Below, piece after piece: positions 32,146-40,962 of a DNA stretch of 64,000 bases. The stretch spans positions 1,178,001 through 1,242,000 of the forward strand of contig NZ_FNMZ01000001.1 in assembly GCF_900106695.1 (NCBI RefSeq). The letters run 5' to 3'. The notes beneath the pieces are model-generated. The model did not search any database. It was not told the DNA's origin and saw only the letters and a program-made list of their open reading frames with translations. This stretch comes from Albimonas donghaensis (GTDB lineage: Bacteria; Pseudomonadota; Alphaproteobacteria; Rhodobacterales; Rhodobacteraceae). A program made the position numbers and the translations under genes. Numbering within the stretch: the first letter of the stretch is position 1; every line of letters starts with the position of its first letter.

Positions 32146-34616
32146 CCCAACCGCTTCCCGCCCATGCCCGCGTCGTGATCGTCGGGGGGGGCGTCGTGGG
32201 CTGCTCCGTCGCCTATCACCTGGCCAAGCTCGGCCTCACCGACGTGCTGTTGCTGGAGCGTCGTCAACTCGCCTGCGGCACCACCTGGCACGCGGCCGGC
32301 CTGATCGCGCAGCTTCGCGCCTCGATCAACATGACCCGGCTCGCCCGCTATTCGCAGGAGCTTTACGGCGCGCTGGAGGCTGAGACGGGCGTCTCAACCG
32401 GATTCCGGCGCAACGGCTCGATCTCCGTCGCCCTGACCGCGGCGCGGATGGAGGAGCTTCGCCGCAACGCCGCCATGGCCCGCGTGCACGGGGTGGAGGC
32501 GGAGGTGATCTCCCCCGCCGAATGCCTCGATCTGCACCCGATGCTGGACCTGACCGGCGTGGTCGGCGGCGTGCATGTCCCGCTCGACGGCCAGGGCGAC
32601 CCGTCCAACATCACCCAGGCGCTCGCCGCCGGCGCCCGCCGCCTCGGCGCCCGCATCGTCGAGGGCGTCAAGGTCACCGGCGTGATCCGCGAGGGCGGCC
32701 GCGCCGCGGGGGTGGAGACCGCGCAGGGCCGCGTCACCGCCGAAATCGTGGTCAACTGCGCCGGCATGTGGGCGCGGGATTTCGGGGCCGCCGCCGGCGT
32801 CGCCGTCCCGCTCCACGCCGCCGAGCATTTCTACATGGTCACGGAGCCGGTGCCGGACATGCCCGCGCATCTGCCCACCCTGCGGGTCCCGGACGAGTGC
32901 GCCTATTACAAGGAGGACGCCGGCCGCATCCTGCTCGGCGCCTTCGAGCCCGTCGCGAAACCCTGGGGGATGGAGGGGATCCCCGAGGACTTCTGCTTCG
33001 ACGACCTGCCCCCGGATTTCGAGCATGTCGCCCCGATCCTCGAAGCCGCGCTGGCCCGGATGCCCGCGCTGAACGGCGTCGGCATCCGCACCTTCTTCAA
33101 CGGGCCCGAATCCTTCACCCCCGACGACCGCTATCTGCTGGGCGAGGCCCCGGAGCTGCCCGGCTTCTACGTCGCGGCGGGCTTCAACTCGGTCGGCATC
33201 CAGTCCGCCGGGGGGGCCGGCAAGGCGCTGGCCGAGTGGATCGTGGAGGGCGAGCCGCCCTTCGACCTGTGGGACGTGGACATCCGCCGCATGGCCCCCT
33301 TTCAGGCCGGCAAGCGGTTCCTGCGGGCGCGGGTCTCCGAGACGCTGGGCCTGCTCTATGCCGACCACTGGCCCTATCGCCAATACGCCACCGCCCGCGG
33401 GCTGCGGCGCACGCCCTTCCATGACCGCTGGGCCGCCCTGGGCGCCTGTTTCGGCGAGACCGCGGGATGGGAGCGGCCGCACTGGTTCCTGCCCGAAGCC
33501 GCCCGCGCCGCGGGCGAAACCGCGGAATACCGGTATTCCTGGGGCCGCCAGAACTGGTTCCCCCATTCGGCCGGGGAGCATCGCGCCACCCGCGAGGGCG
33601 CCGCGCTCTACGATCTTTCGGCCTTCGGCAAGATCCGGGTGGAGGGACCCGACGCGCTGGCCTGGCTGGACCTGGTCTGCGCCGGCGACCCCGACGTGCC
33701 CGCGGGCCGGCTGGTCTACACCCAATGGCTCAACGCCCGCGGCGGGGTGGAGGCCGACGTCACCGTGGCCCGCCTGTCGGAGACAGCCTTCCTGGTCATC
33801 ACCCCCGCCGCCACCCTGCGCCGGGACATGGCCTGGCTGACCCGCGCCGCGCCCGAGGGCTGCCGGGCGGTGGCCGTCGACGTGACCTCCGGCGAGGCGG
33901 TGCTGGGCCTGATGGGGCCGCGATCGCGGGAGATCCTGGCCGCCGCGACCCTCGACGACGTGTCGGCCGAGGCGATCCCCTTCGGCGCGGTGGCCGAGAT
34001 CGAACTGGGCATGGCCCCGGTCCGCATCCACCGGGTCAGCTATGTGGGCGAGCTGGGCTTCGAGATCTACGTCTCCGCCGACTTCGCCGCCCATGCTTTC
34101 GAAGCGTTGTGGGAGGCCGGGGCGCCGCTGGGCCTGCGGCCGGCGGGGATGCATGCGATGGATTCCTGCCGGCTGGAGAAGGCGTTCCGCCATTTCGGCC
34201 ATGACATCACCGACGAGGATCACGTGGTCGAAGCCGGGCTCGGCTTCGCGGTGAAGGCCAAGCGCGCGCCCGGCCGCTTCGGCCCCTTCATCGGCCGCGA
34301 CGCGGTGCTGAAAGCGCGTGAGACGGGCGTCTCACGGCGTCTGGTGCAGTTCCTGCTGGAAGACCCAGAGCCGCTGCTCTTCCACGGGGAGCCGATCTGG
34401 CGGGGCGAGACCCTCGCCGGTCATGTCACCTCCGCCGCCTATGGGCATACGCTCGGCGGGACCGTGGCGCTGGGCTATGTGGAGACCTCGCCGGAGGAAA
34501 GCGTCGAAGACCTGCTCGCCGCCGATTGGCGGATCGAGAGCGGGTCGGGCCGCCACACGGCGCGCGCCAGCCTCAGGCCGATGCTCGATCCCTCGGGCGC
34601 GCGGATGAAGGGCTAG
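32142..34616 (+). CDS. FAD-dependent demethylating dehydrogenase with GcvT domain (dimethylglycine/sarcosine type)
   Basis: An 824-residue two-part enzyme. The N-terminal half (about 1-390) is a DAO-type FAD domain: VVIVGGGVVGCSVAYHLAKLG is the dinucleotide motif, and GTTWHAAGLIAQLR is the segment around the covalent-FAD position of this family. The C-terminal half (about 430-815) is a folate-binding GcvT-like domain with RVEGPDALAWLDLVCAGD, SYVGELGFEIYVSADF and GTVALGYVET. Such proteins oxidise N-methyl groups of dimethylglycine or sarcosine and pass the carbon to tetrahydrofolate. It is translationally coupled to the CobW-like gene and ends the rightward operon. Whether it acts on dimethylglycine, sarcosine or another N-methyl amine is open. 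Confidence 0.92.
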   Translation: MTQPLPAHARVVIVGGGVVGCSVAYHLAKLGLTDVLLLERRQLACGTTWHAAGLIAQLRASINMTRLARYSQELYGALEAETGVSTGFRRNGSISVALTAARMEELRRNAAMARVHGVEAEVISPAECLDLHPMLDLTGVVGGVHVPLDGQGDPSNITQALAAGARRLGARIVEGVKVTGVIREGGRAAGVETAQGRVTAEIVVNCAGMWARDFGAAAGVAVPLHAAEHFYMVTEPVPDMPAHLPTLRVPDECAYYKEDAGRILLGAFEPVAKPWGMEGIPEDFCFDDLPPDFEHVAPILEAALARMPALNGVGIRTFFNGPESFTPDDRYLLGEAPELPGFYVAAGFNSVGIQSAGGAGKALAEWIVEGEPPFDLWDVDIRRMAPFQAGKRFLRARVSETLGLLYADHWPYRQYATARGLRRTPFHDRWAALGACFGETAGWERPHWFLPEAARAAGETAEYRYSWGRQNWFPHSAGEHRATREGAALYDLSAFGKIRVEGPDALAWLDLVCAGDPDVPAGRLVYTQWLNARGGVEADVTVARLSETAFLVITPAATLRRDMAWLTRAAPEGCRAVAVDVTSGEAVLGLMGPRSREILAAATLDDVSAEAIPFGAVAEIELGMAPVRIHRVSYVGELGFEIYVSADFAAHAFEALWEAGAPLGLRPAGMHAMDSCRLEKAFRHFGHDITDEDHVVEAGLGFAVKAKRAPGRFGPFIGRDAVLKARETGVSRRLVQFLLEDPEPLLFHGEPIWRGETLAGHVTSAAYGHTLGGTVALGYVETSPEESVEDLLAADWRIESGSGRHTARASLRPMLDPSGARMKG

Positions 34617-34656
34617 GCGTCTCCTAGCAGTAGGGGCGCCTGGCGGGGGCGAGGGG

Positions 34657-34679
34657 CGGCGGGTTCGCACCCGCCCTAC
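34657..34679 (-). repeat. TAGGGCGGG palindromic repeat, copy 1
   Basis: GGCGGGTTCGCACCCGCC followed by CTACG. It is a member of the dispersed 23-bp palindromic family in this window and sits between convergent genes. Confidence 0.85.
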
Positions 34680-34691
34680 GGGGGTGGCGAG

Positions 34692-34727
34692 CGCCGGGCG
34701 CCCCCCCAACAGGAAGGCGCCCGGGCG
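34692..34727. terminator. Hairpin between convergent genes
   Basis: CGCCGGGCGCC (34692-34702) pairs with GGCGCCCGGGCG (34716-34727), with one bulged G. It lies between the FAD/GcvT gene and the opposing aminopeptidase, and between two copies of the palindromic repeat. It may stop transcription from both sides. Confidence 0.5.
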
Positions 34728-34741
34728 AGGGCGTGGGGGGT

Positions 34742-34764
34742 GGCGGGTTCGCACCCGCCCTACG
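34742..34764 (-). repeat. TAGGGCGGG palindromic repeat, copy 2
   Basis: Identical over 23 bases to copy 1 (GGCGGGTTCGCACCCGCC plus CTACG), in the same orientation and 85 bases away. Confidence 0.85.
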
Positions 34765-34788
34765 CCGAATGGCCAGCGGCCGTCTGGC

Positions 34789-36039
34789 TCAGGCCCACTC
34801 GCCTTTGCGGAACACCGGCGTCCGGTTCCCGTCGGCGTCGAGCCCGTCGATGTCGATCTCCCCCGAGCCGATCATCCAGTCCACATGGATCGCCGAGGCG
34901 TTGCCGCCCTGCGCCGCCACCCTATCCGCGTCCAGCCCCTCGCCGCCCCTGAAGCACTTGGAATAGCACTGGCCGAGCGCGATGTGGCAGGCGGCGTTCT
35001 CGTCGAAGAGGGTGTTGAAGAACAGGAGCCCCGACTGCGAGATCGGCGAGGAATGCGGCACCAGCGCCACCTCGCCCAGCCGCCGCGCGCCCTCATCGGT
35101 GTCGATCAGCTCCAGCAACACCTCCTCGCCGGCGGCGGCTTTCGCCTCGACGATGCGGCCGGCCTCGAAGCGGACCTCGATGCCGTCGATCAGGCTGCCG
35201 CCATGGCTCAGCGGCTTGGTGGAGCGCACGACCCCCTCCACCCGATGCGCGTGGGGGGTGGTGAACACCTCCTCGGTGGGGATGTTGGGGTTGCAGGTGA
35301 TGCCGTTGCGCGCGGTGGAGGCGCCGCCCATCCACTCATGCCCGTCGGCCAGCCCCACGGTCAGGTCCGTGCCCGGCCCCGAGAAATGCAGGGCATGGAA
35401 GGCGCGCGCGTTCAGCCAGTCGGACCGCTTGCGCAGCGTGGCGTTATGCGCCTCCCACGCGGCCACCGGGTCGTCCTGGTCGACGCGCGACGCGGCGAAG
35501 ATGGCGTCGGCCAGCTTGCGCTGCGCAGCCTCGGGGGGGAGGTCGGGGAACACCCGGCTCGCCCAGGCGGCGCCGGGCCAGGCGACGATGTTCCAGTTCA
35601 TGTCGAAGCGCGTGATCCGCTCCCGCGCCGGGCCGTAGGCCATGGCGTTGGCCTTGTTGGCGCGGCCCACCTTGTCCGGGTCCTGCCCGGCCAGCAGCAG
35701 CGGATCGTCGCCCGCCACCGCCAGCCGCGCCGCATTCTGGTCGAAGGCCTTGCCCATGCCCTCGTAAAGCCAGGCGGGGGCGCGGTCGAAGCTCGCGTCA
35801 TCGGCGTTCTCGTAGCGGGCCAGCGCGATCTCGGGGTCCGACAGGATCGGCGTCACCACGCCCGCCCCGGCCTTGTAGGCATGGACCGCGATGCGGCGCA
35901 CCAGCGGCAGAGCCTCGGCCGGAGCGGTCAGCATCAGGTCCTGGCCGGGCTGCAGGTCGAGCCCCACCTTCACGGCGAGCTCGGCCAGGCGGTCCAGCTT
36001 CTCGGCGTCGATGGGGGCGTCGTTGGGGAGGGAGGTCAT
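34789..36039 (-). CDS. M29-family aminopeptidase
   Basis: A 416-residue metalloaminopeptidase (AmpS/PepS/AmpT type) that removes N-terminal residues from peptides in the cytoplasm. Ligand-bearing segments of the family are present: NIPTEEVFTTPHAHRVEG, LVPHSSPISQSGLLFFNTLFDENAACHIALGQCY and SAIHVDWMIGSGEIDIDG. The length is the usual one. I chose the ATG at 36039; an ATG five codons upstream lacks a ribosome site. It lies 67 bases after the thiolase-like gene on the same strand. With two peptide-type ABC importers in the window, it fits a peptide-using lifestyle. Confidence 0.92.
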   Translation of the reverse strand: MTSLPNDAPIDAEKLDRLAELAVKVGLDLQPGQDLMLTAPAEALPLVRRIAVHAYKAGAGVVTPILSDPEIALARYENADDASFDRAPAWLYEGMGKAFDQNAARLAVAGDDPLLLAGQDPDKVGRANKANAMAYGPARERITRFDMNWNIVAWPGAAWASRVFPDLPPEAAQRKLADAIFAASRVDQDDPVAAWEAHNATLRKRSDWLNARAFHALHFSGPGTDLTVGLADGHEWMGGASTARNGITCNPNIPTEEVFTTPHAHRVEGVVRSTKPLSHGGSLIDGIEVRFEAGRIVEAKAAAGEEVLLELIDTDEGARRLGEVALVPHSSPISQSGLLFFNTLFDENAACHIALGQCYSKCFRGGEGLDADRVAAQGGNASAIHVDWMIGSGEIDIDGLDADGNRTPVFRKGEWA

Positions 36040-36106
36040 GCAAGGCTCTCGCATCAGGTTGCGGGGGCGCGGGGGCCGGGGGGAGTCGAAGCCCCCCGGC
36101 GCGCGC

Positions 36107-37603
36107 TCATTCCCGGGTGAAGATACGCTTCCCGTCGGCCTGCGCCACCCCGCCCGCGGTTCCGACCGGTTCCGCGGCGCCATCGGTGAGGAAAGCGATC
36201 AGCGCCTCGTCCTCCGGCCGCACATGGGCGAGCGTGCGGGCGCCGTCCGCGGCGCGCCCCATCACCGCGCCGCCGCGGGGCGCGCCCTGACGGTCGTAAT
36301 GCACCGCATAGGTCTCGATCGTCACCGGGCCGAGATGGTCCTCGCGCATCTCCGGCGCCGGGCCGCGCGCCGCATCCGCCCGGGCCTGCACGTCCGACTC
36401 CTTCGGGAAGGCGGCGGCCGGGATCGGGGCGCCCGACAGCACGATGGAATGGTTCGTGGTCACGATCCCGCCATTCGCATAGAGCAGCCCGCGCCGGCCC
36501 GTCCCCCGCAGCGCCTCGGTCATCGAGGCGACGGCGTGGGACATGTAATTCGCCACCGGCCCGCCGCCGAAGGTCAGCCCGCCGAAGACGGTCATCGGCC
36601 GGTCGACGTCCCATCCCAGCACGCGCCGCGCCATCTTGGGCACGCAGGGGAAGCAGGAATAAAGCTCGACCAGATCCAGCTCCCCCGCCTCCATGCCGTT
36701 GAATTCCAGCGTCGCGGTCAGCGACGCGATCATCGAGGGCGAGCGGTCGTAGCGGTCCCGCGCCAGCGGATCATAGGGCTCCTGCGCCCCCGCCCCGTGG
36801 CCGACGAAGACCAGCGCCTCGTCCGCCAGCCCGCGCCGGCGCGCCTCGGCGAGGGACGTCACGATGAACCCCGCCCCCTGGTTGACCGAGGAATTGGCCA
36901 CCATCAGCTTGTTGTAGGGGAACGAGATCCGACGGTTGTCGGGCGAGGGGGTGACGATCTCCTCGGCCGTCTTGCCGGTGCGGATCCAGGCGTGGGGGTT
37001 GTCGCGGGCCACCGTCGCCAGCCCCTCCCAGATGCGCCCGTTCTCGGTCTGGGCCTGGGCGAGGCTCAGCCCCTCCGCCGCCCGACCGGCGTTCTCGTAG
37101 AGCGGATAGAGGTCCACCGGCGCGATCAGCCCGAACTCCTTGCGCAGATCGGTGAGCTTGCGCTTGGGATTGGCGCGCATCAGGTCGGGGGGCGGCGCGC
37201 CCGCCTCCGCCGCGCGACGGGCGAGCTGCGCGGCCGTGCGCAGCGCCTCCGCCCCGGTCACCGCCACGATGCGGCTTTCGCCCGCGCCGATGCGGTTGGC
37301 GGCCTCGTTGAGCAGCCGCACCGGGCTGTCGCCATGGGGCATGTCGGTGGTTTCCAGCCGGGCGGGAGAGGCCCCGAAGGCCGCCGCCAGCTTTTCGGGG
37401 ATGCCGGTCAGGCCCAGATAGGTGATCTGGTCCACCGTCGAGATCCCGTCGAGATCCGCCAGCCAGCCGCCCCCCGCGTCCTCATCCGCCCGGCGCAGCG
37501 ACGCCTCCATCAGGCCGAGCGTGTCGAGCCCCTGGTCCGGGTCCGAGGGGCGGTCGTTGATCTGCCCGACCCCGACGATGACGGGGATGCGTTCCGCGTC
37601 CAT
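36107..37603 (-). CDS. Thiolase-like protein lacking the usual N-terminal active-site Cys
   Basis: A 498-residue member of the acetyl-CoA acetyltransferase-like (SCP-x/TLP) group. The N-terminus IPVIVGVGQINDRP and the C-terminal half (FNGMEAGELDLVELYSCFPCVP, FGGGPVANYMSHAVASM) fit thiolase folds. Where classical thiolases have a nucleophile Cys in a CxSG motif, this protein reads TTDMPHGDSPVRLLNEAANRI, as in the thiolase-like subfamily. So normal thiolase chemistry is doubtful even though automated annotation would call it acetyl-CoA acetyltransferase. AAGGAG six bases before the ATG at 37603 sets the start. It is divergent from the amidase gene. Confidence 0.82.
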   Translation of the reverse strand: MDAERIPVIVGVGQINDRPSDPDQGLDTLGLMEASLRRADEDAGGGWLADLDGISTVDQITYLGLTGIPEKLAAAFGASPARLETTDMPHGDSPVRLLNEAANRIGAGESRIVAVTGAEALRTAAQLARRAAEAGAPPPDLMRANPKRKLTDLRKEFGLIAPVDLYPLYENAGRAAEGLSLAQAQTENGRIWEGLATVARDNPHAWIRTGKTAEEIVTPSPDNRRISFPYNKLMVANSSVNQGAGFIVTSLAEARRRGLADEALVFVGHGAGAQEPYDPLARDRYDRSPSMIASLTATLEFNGMEAGELDLVELYSCFPCVPKMARRVLGWDVDRPMTVFGGLTFGGGPVANYMSHAVASMTEALRGTGRRGLLYANGGIVTTNHSIVLSGAPIPAAAFPKESDVQARADAARGPAPEMREDHLGPVTIETYAVHYDRQGAPRGGAVMGRAADGARTLAHVRPEDEALIAFLTDGAAEPVGTAGGVAQADGKRIFTRE

Positions 37604-37815
37604 GGCGGTCTCCTTCGTTCTGTCCCTCCGCGCGCGCGGCTCCCCCCCTTGGTCGCGCCCCGCCGCGCCCCGGTCTTGCGGCGATCGGGGCCGGGGCCTG
37701 CGACCCCTTGCGCCGCGACGCAAGGTCAGCGGGCGCCGGGCTTGCCAGCCTCGTCCCCCTGCCCCACGCTTCGCGGCGAAACCCCCACAGTCCTCGGCGA
37801 AACAGGGAGACGCGC

Positions 37816-38991
37816 GTGAAGCACCTCGACGGCCATCTCGCCCCCGGCGGCGACATCCGCATCAACGGGGCCGCCGCCGGCCCGCTGAAGGGCCTGAGCT
37901 TCATGGCCAAGGACCTGTTCGACGTGGCGGGCCACGCCACCGGCGCCGGCAATCCCGACTGGGCCCTGACCCATCCCGCGCCCGAGACCCATGCCTGGGT
38001 CGTCGCCCGGCTGCTCGACGCCGGCGCCGATCTGACCGGCAAGACGATCACCGACGAAATCTCGCTCGGCCTGCTGGGCGAGAACGCGTTCGAGGGCACG
38101 CCGCTCAACCCCGCCGCCCCGGACCGGGTTCCCGGAGGGTCGTCGTCGGGCTCGGCCTCCGCGGTCGCGCAGGGGCTGTGCGATACCGCGCTGGGGACGG
38201 ATACCGGCGGCTCGGTCCGGGTCCCGTCCAGCTTCTGCGGGCTCTACGGCATCCGCACCACGCATGGGCGGGTGAACCGGGCCGGGATGCTGCCGCAGGC
38301 GCCGGGATCCGACACCATCGGCTGGATGACCCGCGACGCGGCGACCTTCGCCCGCGTCTCCGCCGTGCTGCTGGACGAGGCGCTCCCCCCGCTCGCCCCC
38401 GCCGGGCTGGTGGTGGCCGAGGACGCCTTCGACTTCGCCGCCCCCGCCGTGACCGCCGCCCTGCGCCCCGCCATGGACCGGCTGGCTTCGCTGCTGGGGG
38501 GCGCGCGGGCCGACCGGCTCGCCCCCCATGCGCTCGCCGACAACGGCCGCGCCTAGCGGGCGCTGCAACTGGCCGAGGCGTGGGAGACGTTCGGGCCCTG
38601 GGTGACAGCGGAAACCCCGCGGTTCTCCTATCTTGTGGCCCGCACGCTGATGTTCGCGTCCTCCGTGCCCGCGGCCGACATCTCCGCCGCCGCGCTGGTG
38701 CGCGACGAGGTCCGCGGCCGGCTCGCGCGGCTCACCGCCGACGGCGCGGTGATCTGCCTGCCGACCACCCCCGACCCGGCGCCCCGGCGCGGGCTCCCCC
38801 TGCCCGACCAGGACCGGGCGCGGGACCGGATCAACACGCTCTGCGCCCATGGCGGGCTCGCCGGCCATCCGCAGATCAGCCTGCCCCTGGGCGAGGTTGA
38901 CGGCGCCCCCGTCGGCCTGTCGCTGATCGCGGCGCGGGGCGAGGACATGAAGCTCGCGGCCATCGCCCGGGCGCTGGAGGAGACCGCATGA
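37816..38991 (+). pseudogene. Amidase-signature enzyme interrupted by an in-frame TAG
   Basis: The reading frame from a GTG at 37816 (GGGAG six bases upstream) gives an amidase-signature protein. The catalytic Lys is in SFMAKDLFDVAGH, the Gly/Ser-rich loop is PGGSSSGSASAVAQGL, and the Ser is in LGTDTGGSVRVPSSFCGLYGIR. At 38554-38556 a TAG stop follows DNGRA; the same frame then continues RALQLAEAWETFGPWVTAE and on to VGLSLIAARGED with normal family sequence. Relatives have a Trp at about that place, so TGG to TAG is the simplest explanation. Without readthrough the product lacks its last 145 residues. Full length would be about 391 residues. Confidence 0.85.
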
Positions 38992-39413
38992 CCCCCGATC
39001 CCACGCAGGGCGCCCCCGACCGCACCCCCAACATCCCCGAAGTGGTCGCCGAGATCACCGAGATCTTCGAGCGCTACGAAAAGGCGCTGGAGGACAAGGA
39101 CGTCGACGTGCTCGACGCGACCTTCTGGAACTCGCCCCACACCATCCGCTACGCCCTGCACGAGAACGGCTACGGGTTCGAGGAGATCCACGGCCATCGC
39201 ACCCGCCGCCCCCCCGGACCGGGGATCAAGGAGCGGCGGATCCGGCTGGAGATCCTGACGCTGGGCCGCGATTTCGCCACCACCAACCTGGAATTCAAGG
39301 TGCGCGGCAAGGACGAGATCGGGCGCCAGAGCCAGACCTTCGTGCGCTTTCCCGACCTGGGCTGGAAGGTCGTGGCCGCGCATGTGTCGGTGATGTCCGA
39401 CCCGCTCTGGTAG
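38988..39413 (+). CDS. AtzH/HpxZ-like small protein (DUF3225)
   Basis: A 141-residue SnoaL-like fold protein. The pattern EITEIFERYEKALEDKDVDVLDATFWNSPHTIRYALHENGYG, then ATTNLEFKVRGKDEIGRQSQTFVR and LGWKVVAAHVS, is that of the DUF3225 family. These proteins accompany AtzE-type amidases in s-triazine, oxalurate and related amide catabolism. The ATG overlaps the amidase stop (ATGA), so it is coupled to the broken amidase gene. With the upstream stop codon, its translation may be reduced by polarity. Its precise role is unknown even in studied systems. Confidence 0.85.
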   Translation: MTPDPTQGAPDRTPNIPEVVAEITEIFERYEKALEDKDVDVLDATFWNSPHTIRYALHENGYGFEEIHGHRTRRPPGPGIKERRIRLEILTLGRDFATTNLEFKVRGKDEIGRQSQTFVRFPDLGWKVVAAHVSVMSDPLW

Positions 39414-39422
39414 GCGGAACGC

Positions 39423-39445
39423 CGTAGGGCGGGCGCAAGCCCGCC
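39423..39445 (+). repeat. TAGGGCGGG palindromic repeat, copy 3
   Basis: CGTAGGGCGGGCGCAAGCCC then GCC. Inverted relative to copies 1 and 2, with CGCAAG in the loop. It begins ten bases after the AtzH-like stop. Confidence 0.85.
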
Positions 39446-39496
39446 GCCGCCCCGCGCCCAAGGCGCGGCGAACCGCCGGAACGGCAACCGGCAAGT

Positions 39497-39519
39497 CGTA
39501 GGGCGGGCGCAAGCCCGCC
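39497..39519 (+). repeat. TAGGGCGGG palindromic repeat, copy 4
   Basis: Identical to copy 3 over 23 bases and 74 bases away. It lies 8 bases from the otnI stop, so both copies sit between convergent genes. Confidence 0.85.
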
Positions 39520-39526
39520 GCCCCGC

Positions 39527-40291
39527 TCACAGCCCCCGGAAGGCCTGCAACCAGCCGAGCCCGTCCTCGGTCCGCCCGCTGCGCGGCCGATACTCCGCCC
39601 CCACCGGCGCGGTCCAGCCCAGCCCCGCCAGATGCGCGAGCAGGTGGCGGAAATCGACCTCGCCCGCGTCCGGCTCTCCCCGGTCCGGCACGGCGGCGAT
39701 CTGCACATGGCCGATGACCGGCAGCAGGGCCGACAGGCGGCGCGTCAGGTCGCCCTCCATGATCTGCACATGGTAGACGTCGAACATCAGGCGCAGGTTG
39801 GGGCGGGCCAACGCCTCGATCACCGCCAGCGCGTGGCCGGTGCGGCTGAGGAAATAGCCCGGCGCGTCGCGGGCGTTCAGCGGCTCGATCAGCACGGTCA
39901 GCCCCCGCGCCGCGGCGAGGTCGCAGGCCTCGGCCAGGTTGGCGCGGTAGGTCGCCTCCGCCGCCGGGCCCTGCGCCACGCCGGCCAGCACATGCACCGC
40001 GCCGGCCCCGATCGCGGCGGCGTAGTCGACGGCCTGCGCAACCGCCGCCATCGCCTCCGCCTCGCGCCCCGGCAGCGCGGTCAGCCCGTTCTCCCCCTCC
40101 CGCCCGCGAGAGGCGTTGAGGCCGAGCACCGGCAGCCCGGTCTCCTCCAACGCGGCCCGGACCTGCGCCGCGGGCGTGGCGTAGGGCCAGTGCAGCTCCA
40201 CCGCGTCGAAGCCGTCCGCCGCCGCCGCCCGGATCGCGTCGGGCAAGGCGCGGTCGGTGTAGAGAAACCCCAGATTCGCCGAGAACTTCAT
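39527..40291 (-). CDS. otnI: 2-oxo-tetronate isomerase
   Basis: A 254-residue TIM-barrel isomerase of the hydroxypyruvate-isomerase family. The start KFSANLGFLYTDRALPDAIRAAA, the metal-site glutamate in VLIEPLNARDAPGYFLS, FDVYHVQIMEGDL and the C-terminal VGAEYRP are typical of OtnI. It interconverts 2-oxo-tetronate and 3-oxo-tetronate so that the ltnD product can enter the OtnK/OtnC route. The ATG at 40291 overlaps the otnC stop (ATGA). It is the last gene of the operon denD-ltnD-otnK-otnC-otnI, which is what separates it from plain hydroxypyruvate isomerase. Confidence 0.9.
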   Translation of the reverse strand: MKFSANLGFLYTDRALPDAIRAAAADGFDAVELHWPYATPAAQVRAALEETGLPVLGLNASRGREGENGLTALPGREAEAMAAVAQAVDYAAAIGAGAVHVLAGVAQGPAAEATYRANLAEACDLAAARGLTVLIEPLNARDAPGYFLSRTGHALAVIEALARPNLRLMFDVYHVQIMEGDLTRRLSALLPVIGHVQIAAVPDRGEPDAGEVDFRHLLAHLAGLGWTAPVGAEYRPRSGRTEDGLGWLQAFRGL

Positions 40292-40962
40292 CCGTCCCAC
40301 TCCACGTCGAATTTATCCACCACCGCCCGGACCTGGCCCGCATCCAGCCCAAGCGCCCCGGTCCCGCGCAGCAGCAGGGCCAGCTTCGCCGTCTCCTCCA
40401 GCTCCTCCATCGCGAAGACCGCGGCTTCGATGTCCTTCGAGGCGACCACCGGCCCATGGTTGGCCAGCATCACCGCGGAGCGCTTGCCCCCCAATCCCCG
40501 CACCGCCTCGCCCATGCCCGCATCGCCCGGCACGAAGAACGGCAGCAGCCGCACCTTGCCCAATCGCATGAGCGCGTAGGGGGTCAGCGGCGGCAGGAAG
40601 TCGTCGGGATCGTCGACGGGCAGCATCGACAGCGCAACGGCATGGGTCGAATGCAGATGCACCACCGCGCCCACGCCCGCCCGCGTGTCGTGAAAGGCGG
40701 AATGCAGCGGCATCTCCTTGGTGGGCCTGTCGCCGGACACCAGCGCGCCCGCCGCATCCAGCCGGCTCAGCCGCGCCGGGTCCAGCCGCCCGAAGCTCGA
40801 CCCCGTGGGGGTGACCAGCAGCCCCCCGTCCGCGGTCCGGGCCGAGATGTTGCCCGACGCCCCTCCGGTCAGCCCGCGCGCGAAAAGCGAGCCCGCCCAG
40901 AAGCATATGTCCTCGCGCTGTCGGTTTTCGGCGTGGGTGTCGGACGTGACGATCCCGCTCAT
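40288..40962 (-). CDS. otnC: 3-oxo-tetronate 4-phosphate decarboxylase
   Basis: A 224-residue class II aldolase/adducin-family enzyme. It decarboxylates 3-oxo-tetronate 4-phosphate to dihydroxyacetone phosphate and CO2. GASGNISAR and LLVTPTGSSFGRL form the phosphate site, KEMPLHSAFHD holds the catalytic Glu, and the zinc ligands are in VVHLHSTHAVALS with another His in LANHGPVV. It overlaps otnK and otnI by four bases each. The assignment rests on the family together with the linked kinase, dehydrogenases and isomerase. Confidence 0.92.
   Translation of the reverse strand: MSGIVTSDTHAENRQREDICFWAGSLFARGLTGGASGNISARTADGGLLVTPTGSSFGRLDPARLSRLDAAGALVSGDRPTKEMPLHSAFHDTRAGVGAVVHLHSTHAVALSMLPVDDPDDFLPPLTPYALMRLGKVRLLPFFVPGDAGMGEAVRGLGGKRSAVMLANHGPVVASKDIEAAVFAMEELEETAKLALLLRGTGALGLDAGQVRAVVDKFDVEWDG

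Noticed and set aside
38554-38556. TAG read as pyrrolysine or other recoded amino acid
   Set aside because: The position corresponds to Trp in relatives, the family has no such residue, and nothing in the window suggests a recoding system.
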